Assembly: GCF_008831285.2 (NCBI RefSeq)
Contig: NC_045141.1
Location: forward strand, 15,114,106-15,178,105
Reading direction: 5' to 3'
From: Nymphaea colorata
Lineage: Eukaryota > Streptophyta > Magnoliopsida > Nymphaeales > Nymphaeaceae
Length of the DNA stretch: 64,000 nt
Of the stretch, positions 14,381 to 64,000 are shown piece after piece. A model generated the notes under the pieces. That model saw nothing but the letters and a program-made list of their open reading frames with translations. It was not told the DNA's origin and did not search any database. Numbering within the stretch: the first letter of the stretch is position 1; every line of letters begins with the position of its first letter. The translations under genes were made by a program, and so were the position numbers.

Positions 14381-14860
14381 CTGACGAGCTAAAGCAAAGA
14401 GCGATAGAGAATGAACTATGAAGTGCCTGGTTCCAGTTCTCGGAGGCCTTTTAAACGTTGGCGTTCTTCCACCGTCCCATCGTCATCTTCGTTGTGATTG
14501 CTCAAATGAAGCTCTAACAGAACGCCATTTTATTTCAGCTTGGTGCAAGAATCTATACTTTTAAACACGTAAAAGATATTTTCACAAAAAAACAAACATC
14601 ATTTTCCGTAAAAGGGATCAAGAACAGTCATGCCCAATGCCCTGAATCTAGAAGGTGAAGAACTTGTATGTTGGGAATCCAAAGATAGATGGGCAAAGGG
14701 CCAACAAGAGGGAGACCTTTGAAATAAACAGTGCCTTGCAAGGGCCCCGGTTGTTAAATCTATCCCTCACTCTCCCATGGGGGTGGAATCTGTCATATCG
14801 GAAGCAAGCAAGATGATATGAGATTTACGTTGTTAAACCCAAATGTGAATGAATTTGCTC

Positions 14861-14883
14861 ATATATATATATATATATATATA
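14861..14883. repeat. (AT)n microsatellite
   Basis: About eleven AT units lie in the divergent promoter region between DG1 and PKL. Confidence 0.85.
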
Positions 14884-15429
14884 ATGTTTTCCATACGTTT
14901 GTGCATATTTTATTGTTTGAACCCTCGTGTTTGTGTTGGACAACAAATGATCTATTAATCTAAAGTCAATGCATATCTGAAGCAATCAAGTGCAGCAGTT
15001 GCCACGAACAATCTTTTTTGTATAAGTTATTCACTGATAACTTATCTGGGCATAGAAATACTACTTTAGGAAACAGGCCGTAAGTACTAGAAGTTATAAT
15101 TTGTCCATACAAGGTCACTGAGTTGCAACATGTTTCCTATGTTTTTTTAAGATTTTAATATTCTATAGTTGCCAGTTTAAGCTCTGAGAATATAAGATAC
15201 CAAAATGCACAAACCACCTCACTTTTGTTTTCAAGATGAGCAATAAGTTAACAAATCCACTCCTCGGCAAGGTTTTGAACTGACTTGCATAGGGCACCGT
15301 CAACTGAGTATCATGATCCATTTTTTACCGTCCAAAAGAATAAAACCTTATAAAATTTGAATCTATTATGTGCTTTATAGGCATTGGCCCAACTAACTAT
15401 GATACATGGCAATATGAACCCTTTGTTTT

Positions 15430-15645
15430 TAGGGCTGTTCATGAGCGAGTTCGAGCCCAGTTGAGCCAGCTCGAGCTTAATTAAGTTTAACCGAACTGAC
15501 TCACTTAACTCGAGCTCAACTCGTTTAGGTTGTCAAGTTCATTTTTTAACTCAAGCTTGACTTGTTTAATAAGCGAGTCAAGTTTATAGTTTATGAAGTG
15601 AGTTTGAATTGAACTGAGTTAACTCTACTCTGTTGAACAGCCTTA
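15430..15645. mobile_element. Short hAT-like MITE upstream of PKL
   Basis: The element begins TAGGGCTGTTCA and ends TGAACAGCCTTA, an inverted terminal repeat of about 12 bp with one or two mismatches. The interior is rich in GAGC/CTCGAG and ACTCG words typical of this small plant MITE type. The flanks TTTGTTTT (15422-15429) and CTTGTTTT (15646-15653) match at 7 of 8 positions, consistent with an old 8-bp target duplication. There is no coding capacity. It lies about 0.5 kb upstream of the PKL start. Confidence 0.55.
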
Positions 15646-16042
15646 CTTGTTTTGTCTTTCAACCTTTCCTCTTTACTCGTAAATTCGCATTACTTTGGCG
15701 TCCGACAAGGCGACAAAAGGTTCTTATGGGTCGGATTCGGGTCAGGCTCGACCTCTGCCACCATTAGCTCCGAATCTCTAGGCGAGACCTGCCGCCGGTT
15801 GATCGGGCCCGCTTTCATGGTCGGGTAATCGGACCGGGTTTTTTAATAAAGTCATTGACTCGATCCGCCCAGTCACTGGGGTCGGACGAGTCTCTTCCCG
15901 GTGCCGGGCTTGACCGCCATTAGGGCTCCGAAATCCCTCCACCGGGGCCTGAGATCGGCCCTTCGCCGGAGTTTGGATCTCTGTCTTTTTCGTCCTCTCT
16001 CCCTTCAGACAATCAGTTCCTCGATTGCGTAGCATGTCGAAG

Positions 16043-16160
16043 GTGGTGGCGCCGTTGTTTACTGCTTATGCTTCCACTCCTCAATTCAATTGTTGGCTTC
16101 TTGTTGTTTCTTTGTTTGTTTGGTTTTCTGAACCGGGGATGAATGTGTGCGTCTGTGCAG
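16043..16160 (+). other. Probable 5' UTR intron of PKL
   Basis: The sequence AAG|GTGGTG at 16043 and GTGCAG at 16160 bracket an intron just before the PKL start. If an upstream ATG at 16034 is used, the spliced product would carry three to four extra residues (MSKD) ahead of the conserved start. The ATG at 16164 aligns directly with the known PKL N-terminus, so I prefer it. Confidence 0.5.
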
Positions 16161-16163
16161 GAC

Positions 16164-57288
<41,125 letters not shown>

Positions 57289-57850
57289 GTTCCAGCAACA
57301 TTTTTGTGGTCATATAATTTTTTGGTGTATATGTACAACAGTGGGCATTCCCTGATTCCCCTTTTGGTCATGGGGCCTACCATTTACTGCCATCTTTGTC
57401 TCATCAAAATGAAATCAGCCTGTTAACATGTTAATTTCTTCGAAAGATGGGCTGCACTTTCCGGATATGAAGGCCTTCATTGTAGGGGAAGATTTGGACG
57501 GAACTTAATCTGTGTCAGCAAAATGACAAACGTGGGACAAAAGGGGTTTTTCCGTCTAGTTCTATCCCCTGGTTGATAGCCACCGTCTGTACACTTTCCC
57601 TCAAGCTTCTTGAATTTCCGGAACTTTCGCCTGAGCTGGTGCAACGGATTAGCAGGTGGGATTGAGATCAAATCCTTGTCTCGCATGCGAAATAATGTGG
57701 ACTGCACCTTTGGTCTTGTCAAGACATTGACAAGTTAAACGGTGGACCGGTGTCATGTCGCCTTGTTGAGCAAAAGCAATGGGTGATCTGATCTAAAATC
57801 GAGCACCCATAACAAGGATCCGTGTAATAAAAGCAACAGTAAAACTAAAA
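57289..57850 (+). other. PKL: PKL 3' UTR and flank
   Basis: No further exon is seen after the stop. The first good AATAAA on the + strand is at 57826-57831, which would give a 3' UTR of about 0.55 kb. Plant poly(A) signals are degenerate, so an earlier site is possible. Confidence 0.4.
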
Positions 57851-59510
57851 TTCATGCCCAGTTATCCCGGTGGCCATCCACATTTTTGGACGTTTGTCAG
57901 CTGTGCCTGTTTTGGGTTGACAAGGCTGAAGCAGACCTACAACTTGATTCTGCATCTACGCTATGAGCCCAAAAAGTTAGTTCCGGTTGGGTAATGTAGC
58001 ATGGATGTTTGCCTAGTAATATTTTTTTTTTCTTGTTGGCTGTTTCTTAGAGGGATAATACTGGAGATTTGGAGATCCCAACAGTGTATTAAGAAGGCAG
58101 TTTTGTACAATAGCCTTACCACCTCAGATATCTGATTAATTCAGAGTTAGTATTCCGGTACTAAAGTTAGATCGTTTCAGGGTTCGCCATACCAAGATCA
58201 GTAGCTTCTACGCAGTTTCTCTCGTCTCTACACTTGCAGTTAACTTTTAAATGTGGCCCGCTTGGGTCATGTTTGTTCTTCCTGTTCTGTGGACACTATG
58301 AATACCCTCTCAATCATCAAATCCAAAGTTACTGAAAGAGTTGCTTTTTGAGGAGTGCAGAATTGTTTTTTTTTTCTAGAAAACCATTTAAATGGTGAAT
58401 GGATGTGGTAATTAGACATTATTCGTGCCACTGGTCTGGTCTGTCATCTGCTCATCTACAAGGGTAGCTTAATTGAAGATTATTGCTGTTTCCATGGAGG
58501 TGGGTAATGATGGTAAGAGAGCCAAGTTTCTATCTGAGCTACATTAACCAACCTACCCGAGATACCAACTGATAGAGGCATAGAGCCGAGAAAGAGAGGC
58601 TATCTGAGGGGCCACCAGATATCAACAACCAACTGATAGAGCTGGTCCAGTTGTGGTCAATTTCATCATAAAAATATTATTTTCAAAGGGGTTGGTGCAA
58701 CGGCCGAGGCGGAGGCTGCCAGTCTCTGTTTTGATCTCCCTTAGTGTCAACCCTTTGTGCTGCAAAAGAAAAGACAACGATATGCAAATAGTGCTTAGTG
58801 GGGGCACCTTCTCAAGGCACCAAACCAAAGGAGGCAGCTTTGGCCTTCACTTGGGCGATGAAATTAACCTCTCGCTCACCCGAAAGGTATTGATTGTGGA
58901 AGCGTCTTAGCTCAAGGTATTCAAAAGTCATCAAGTCGATCGTATTCCACCTGGTGGATTTGTGGAACTTACTACCTTTTAAGTCAAAAAATTCTAGATT
59001 GTGATCTGCTGCAAGATTACACGGGAGGGTATTTTCATTTCTATGAAAAGATGTTTTTTCCTTCAATCTTTGCCCTTGCAGTGCTTGCTTTTGTCATATC
59101 ATAAAGGGTATTATAGTCATTTTAGGTGCCAAACATTCGTTGTAAACCTAAATCTAAATCCAAATGCAACATCCAGACTTTCTTTGTGAGCAGGAGCTTA
59201 ACAATGGTCTGAAGGCCCCCCTTCCCCTCATTCTCCCTTCTGGGATCTTGGGATACGTCGGTGACCTGGGTTGAATATGGTATACCTTTCAAGGAATGTC
59301 GTGATCCCACAATATATGGTTTTAGTGGAGTAGTAGTCATTGGAATCAAACCGACCATGCATCATCAATACGTTGCCTTTGAGTTCAAAATAGGCTTTAC
59401 ACATTATTGATTCTACTTCGAATTTAAGGAAGTCAAATAAGAGAAAAGGTGAAAGCAACCTAAGTTTGAACTGTTCTCATCCCTACTCCACTCGATGTTG
59501 CAAGCTCTGA
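57851..59510. other. Intergenic region with unassigned - strand frames
   Basis: Frames on the - strand at 58812-59066 and 59122-59458 read as plausible protein-like text (for example FHNQYLSGEREVNFIAQVKA) but lack any motif I know. They could be relics of a retroelement gag. Nothing else is evident. Confidence 0.3.
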
Positions 59511-59511
59511 C

Positions 59512-59995
59512 CTAGGGCTGCACAACGACTCGGGCTTGACTCGAAATTGCTTAAAGAAATTCAATTCGACATCTATTCTTTTATAAATGAGTCGAGCTTG
59601 AGTTTAACTTTATACTTGAAATGTTAAACAAGTCAGGTTCGAGGACTCGACTCATTTAAACTCAAGGTGGTTTCATTACAAAAAACCAGTTCATCCTACT
59701 TGAATTAGTACAACCAAACTAGTTAAACAGGTTGACAAACTAAACGAGTTAAAAAAATGAGACAGGTCAACACATCCTAGTTAAATGAGTTGAGTGAGCT
59801 CGACCATGACACTATATAGTCGTCAATACAAACGAAATATTGGGAAATCAAATCAAACAAAATACAATAAATAAACTAAATATAAAATAAGTGGAGGTCG
59901 ATCTGCTCCAGGCGAATGTAAACTCGAGCTTTCCGAGTCGAGTTGCTGGACTAGTCGCTCTCTGACCTGACTCGATGCTCCGAGTCGGATGGCCG
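59512..59995. repeat. ACTCG-rich MITE-like repeat upstream of the metallophosphoesterase gene
   Basis: The segment starts TAGGGCTGCACAACGACTCG and ends in CCGAGTCGGATGGCC, so CGACTCGG is inverted at the two ends. The interior carries many ACTCGA/GAGTTG words like the element at 15430. A target duplication was not found. Confidence 0.35.
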
Positions 59996-60159
59996 GTACC
60001 ATTCACTATAATTCACTTCCTCGTTAACCAGCACGTTCGGAGCGTGTGGTAAAAATTGGCCTTGGTTGTGTCTGCACTGAGCCGCTTAGAAAGCCATGGT
60101 TGCACCAATGGGGCCAAGCCTCGGCGACCAGCAGTCGTTGGGACCTGTGGGAGGGAGAG

Positions 60160-62915
60160 ATGATGCTTATGAGGCCGTCTAGCGGCTTCGGAGCGACCGT
60201 GTCCTGCGGTTCATCACTCTCCTCCGCTTCCTCCTCCTCCTCCACATCTCCCTTAAAGAGGCGTCTTCTCACAATGACTCGTTCCTCCATCAGAATTGCC
60301 GTCGTTGGAGATGTCGTGAGTAGTACTCTGAATCCTCTTGCCTCTCTCCCCACCAACATAGCGTCGTAGTGTTTCCTTCTATATTCTGTTTCCCTTGCTT
60401 TCTTTTTGTTTGCTGTTGCTCCTCTACTGGCCTCTTTATCGTGGTACGGGATCATGGGCAGTCCTAAATTTCCCTCTTCTCTTCGAACAATCAGCGTTGA
60501 GCTGTCTTTTGATTTGTCCAGAGGACGAAATCGGTGTCAAATTCGATGATGCAGAAACAGCGTGTGATGTACTTCACTGGAATCTGTTCAACTCTGTTCT
60601 CTACGTATTAAGAGATTGACACGTTTTCATGAACAGTAGTTGTTTGGGAATGGACTCCAATTTACCGTTGTTATTGAGGGATACAGTCGTTATGAGGAAA
60701 GCTTAGTTGGTCGGTGAAAGGAGGAACAGACAGTTGACCCTTTCTGTGTACAGAATTTAATGAAACCAGGGTATGAAAAGTTGAAGGGAGTGAAAGCAGA
60801 GCCTCTCGTTTCATTCATTTGATGAATGGATATTTGTACACTGCTGAAAAATAAAGAATGAAATAAAATTATTTAATGTATATTTGATACAAGATATTAC
60901 AATGAGATTCCAAGAGAAACCGAATAGTTTTGTAGCCTTACGCAATCTGCCACATCATCAATTCTGTTTGGGATATTTTGAGCCAGCCTTACACAACGAC
61001 AGGTCTTCTGACAGATATTTCATTGTAAAATAAGCTGAGTCATATAAGCAGAATTTATAAAATTCATTATGAATAATCTTAAACATTTGCCAAAAGTTCT
61101 CTTTGGGAGATATGAATCTAGGAGATTCCGCCTAAAATTCCGGATATGGCCAACTGTTTAATTCCCAAGAAAAATTATTAGTCCGAGTCTTTCAACAGCA
61201 TTTCTTGCATAGAAGTGTTCTTATCAACTCCCACCACCCCTTCCCACCGAAAGCCACAAAGAAGAAAAAGTGGTTGGGAAGACTACATTCTTTTTACTTG
61301 ATTGAGGATAATGGATCCTTAGTTATTTATTAAGGTGGCAGTGGGATGCCCGTCGTCCTCCCTCATACCTTGTGGAGTAGTCTACTTCGTCAGTGAACCA
61401 TATTTCATTCCAGCTCAATGCACGAAGATCTATTTAGTTCAGAACTTGAAATGAACCTACAACAGCATCCTGAAACCGGGGATGCTGGCTAACAATTTCG
61501 CTATGTCCTGTAACACTGTGTTGGGTTTTGTTGAAACTCCTTGGGGAGGAGCTGCAAAATAACAAAGCGATGGGGATGTTGTCACTCAATGGGTTCCATG
61601 ATGTTGTTCCCCTTGACCAAGATTTTTATCAACTTTGACAAAAGGAAGGTTTTCTAATTTACACTGGATCAATGGAGTTATGGTTTTGGTTGTTGAAACT
61701 AGAAGAAAATGGAAGAGCTTGATTGGTGACATCAATAGGTTCATTACACGGCTCAAAAGGATCACACAGATATTTCTACATCTTTTCTTCATTTAGTTTT
61801 CATCCACGTGGAGATAAATCAATGGGTCAGAATCAGATAAAGGTTATCCTTGTTTATATTTGATGTTTTGGCAAGAAAGCATCATTCAGCTCTCTAAGCT
61901 TTTTTTAATGAGACTTACCTCAATTATAGTTGATTTTTTAGTAATAACTCTTCACTCTATTTGATATTTAGTTTGATCTTGGATGCAAGTTTCTGGGTGA
62001 AAAGCAGAGCTGTTATGTCCACTTGTTGTATGTCGGGCATGTGCATCATCAGTATGATATAAAGAAATATCATGCCAATCCATTCATTGGACCAAATATC
62101 TTGTGTTCTTTTGTGGTTGCAGTATTTCCTAGTAGATTGACAGCTACACTATTGTTCTTCAAGTGCCTGGACTTTCTTAGATTATGCCCGATGGCATTAG
62201 CTAGGAGAACATAAATTAGCTTATATTGATCTTCTTGACAGTTCTTGCTCCTTTTCTGTTGATCTTAGTAGTGATCAAACCAAACACAATTCTTCCTCCT
62301 TTTTTGTTGATCTTGGTAATGATCGGACAGAACACGATGCTCTTGCAACAGGGCATTTGTCCAGTGATCAGACAACCTCATAGTTTGTTATAACTTCTTG
62401 GCAAATTTTTCTACTCAAATATAGTTGTTGATAATCTCTCTTTTTGTGCATGTTTGCATTATATGGGTATTTTAATATATTTTTTTCTTTCAATCTCCCT
62501 GGGAGATGTGCAGTTCTGTTGTTTCCTGAAGTGGTCCAGTTCCACTACTGCATGTCTGTTTGTGTAATCATTGAAGGTCGATTGAACATTTTCCACTCAT
62601 AATATGTCTTTATCATTTCCCTTTTACCAATTGGTTCTTCATGCAGCATTCCTGTTTGACTGTATACTTATATTTCATTGTTGCATCCTTATGTCATTGT
62701 ATTGAGCTGACTGTCACAGACTTTTAGTTTCTCTGTTGGCTTCTTATATACTGATCTGTCAATTTATCAGAGTGCAATACTTATCTCGAGTGACAGCTTA
62801 AAAATTAAATACAAGTATTATATACCCCTAGAAAAAATAATTTTTTCCTCTTTTGTTGATGAAGCATGACGACTGGGACCTGCAAGAAGATGGAAAAGCA
62901 CTTCAATTTTTACAG
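60160..62915 (+). CDS. Calcineurin-like metallophosphoesterase, probable plastid protein (partial, 3' end outside window)
   Basis: Exon 1 (60160-60315) encodes 52 residues, MMLMRPSSGFGATVSCGSSL, then a Ser-rich stretch and ending SSIRIAVVGDV. Exon 2 (62865-62915) adds HDDWDLQEDGKALQFLQ. The junction rebuilds GDVHDDW, the GDxH metal-binding motif of metallophosphoesterases, in the form found in a family shared by cyanobacteria and plants. The Ser-rich, basic N-terminus looks like a plastid transit peptide. The intron between them is 2.5 kb (GTGAGT...AAG). The next conserved block (a GDFGNE-type motif) is not found before 64000, so intron 2 continues to the window end. In-frame sequence upstream of 60160 has no ATG. 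The substrate is unknown. Confidence 0.75.
60316..62864 (+). other. Intron 1 of the metallophosphoesterase gene
   Basis: This is AT-rich sequence with no coding or repeat signature that I can support. Confidence 0.65.
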
Positions 62916-64000
62916 GTAATTCTTTGTTTATGGGATTAACAGAGATGCTTTACTATAAGTGTTGAAAATAATAGGCTAGTTTCAGGCAAGGGGTTGTCAG
63001 GGATAGAATAGAAGCATATTAAAACAAAATCAAACCTTCATTCTGTCCAAATAATCTGTATGACCTATCAAAGATGTGCATTCATGCTTGGGGTGGTGGT
63101 AGTATTGATGCTAGCCTGATAGGAGTTTTCTTATCTTCTCAGAGGTTAATCTCAGGGATGTTGAAGCTATCTGTGGAGAGTTGGTGCATTTAATATCCTT
63201 AACTTCGGGAAGTTATTGGAGAATAGTTGATAACAAAATGGAAGAGTAGCAGCAATGTACTAATATCCGATCAAAATCATGAATTATGAGAACTAGACAT
63301 TTACACCCTTCAGGATAGGCAAAGAAAAATCCGTTGATCAATCTACTTGATTTATATAAGTATGAGTTCTGCTGGATGGAAAAATTGAAGTTATGATCAA
63401 GAAGAGAGGTAAAGGACCTAACTTGAACCCATCAATAGTGATTCTCTTCTCAAGAAAGTGTCTGTGTAGGATATTGCTTAGATAAATTTTATTGAAGCTC
63501 AGGAGACTAAATAACTAATAGGACAGCCACTCCATGCTAAATTTGGAAACTTGAATATGGCAGAGAAGCCAAACGAGCAAGTGTCTTCTTGGTTACAAAG
63601 AGCACATTTATATGTTGCAGGTTAAAAAAATCAGAAACAATGCCTTAGCAGAGACCAGGTAGTGAAGTAATGAAAGAATCTGGAATAGACCAGGAGTGGA
63701 AGAAACTAGAAAGAATTATAAACCTTGATTATCCAATTGAAATTCTCATTTTTTGATTTAATCCCTATCCAAGTTAAATCATTTGAAAGCTTTGGAATAG
63801 ATGACAATTGTGGAATTGGTTTGTTCTTTGGGGCATAATGATGTTCAGATCATGGTTTTTATGCATTGTTGCAGTTATCTGCAAGACAGCATACATATGG
63901 GAAGTTGAGAACTATTTATTGTATATGCATCTTCAGGGAATCACTGAGAATGGTTCCTACAGCTAAATTACTCGTAGATTATTCCAGACGTAGTTGTTAC
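62916..64000 (+). other. Start of intron 2 of the metallophosphoesterase gene
   Basis: The donor GTAATT follows exon 2. No conserved exon is seen before the window ends. Confidence 0.55.

Larger units (their letters stand above)
14381..16033. promoter_or_regulatory. Divergent promoter region between DG1 and PKL
   Basis: The DG1 start codon (14380, - strand) and the PKL start (16164, + strand) are head to head, so both 5' UTRs and promoters must lie in this interval. It contains a TA microsatellite at 14861-14883 and a small hAT-like MITE at 15430-15645, and it becomes GC-rich from about 15690 toward PKL. No TATA box can be assigned with confidence. Confidence 0.6.

Noticed and set aside
60024-60455. 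- strand frame opposite metallophosphoesterase exon 1
   Set aside because: It is the antisense of a Ser-rich transit peptide exon; the + strand reading rebuilds a conserved metal-binding motif across a splice junction.

Overview
The window is nuclear DNA from a flowering plant. The two large genes are recognisable plant genes with GT-AG introns, the mobile elements are plant Ty1/copia retrotransposons and hAT-like MITEs, and there is no prokaryotic gene organisation. Introns of 8-12 kb filled with copia elements suggest a lineage with long introns (for example magnoliid or other early-diverging angiosperm), but the species cannot be fixed from this sequence.

Layout. (1) 1-2330, + strand: probable last two exons of an unidentified gene, with an AATAAA signal. 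(2) 5339-14380, - strand: a nine-exon gene for a chloroplast PPR protein orthologous to Arabidopsis DG1 (858 aa after splicing). One intron holds a hAT-like MITE with an 8-bp target duplication. (3) 14381-16163: divergent promoter region between DG1 and PKL, containing a second small hAT-like MITE. (4) 16164-57288, + strand: a 41-kb, 30-exon gene for a CHD3 chromatin remodeller orthologous to PICKLE. My splice model keeps phase through all 30 exons and gives 1498 aa. (5) 57289-60159: intergenic, with an ACTCG-rich repeat. (6) 60160 to beyond 64000, + strand: first two coding exons of a plastid-type calcineurin-like metallophosphoesterase, cut by the window end.

Mobile elements inside PKL. Intron 11 (22629-30770) holds a complete copia element on the opposite strand. 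It has identical 164-bp LTRs, a CATAA target duplication, an uninterrupted 1412-codon gag-pol frame, a tRNA-Met primer site and a polypurine tract, so it is very young and possibly still mobile. Intron 23 (37060-49209) holds a decayed copia fragment, then an old copia element (target duplication GAACT) into which a related element inserted in the opposite orientation. A later deletion removed one LTR of the inner element together with the middle of the outer one and left duplicated filler at the junction. Intron 25 holds a lone LTR end and intron 28 a candidate tRNA-derived SINE.

How the genes relate. DG1 (early chloroplast development) and PKL (chromatin remodelling, embryonic-to-vegetative transition) sit head to head about 1.65 kb apart; any co-regulation is inference. 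I found no sign of an undescribed biological system. The points most worth a second look are the young copia insertion in PKL, its unusual GC-rich tandem-repeat leader, and the nested element with its repair scar.
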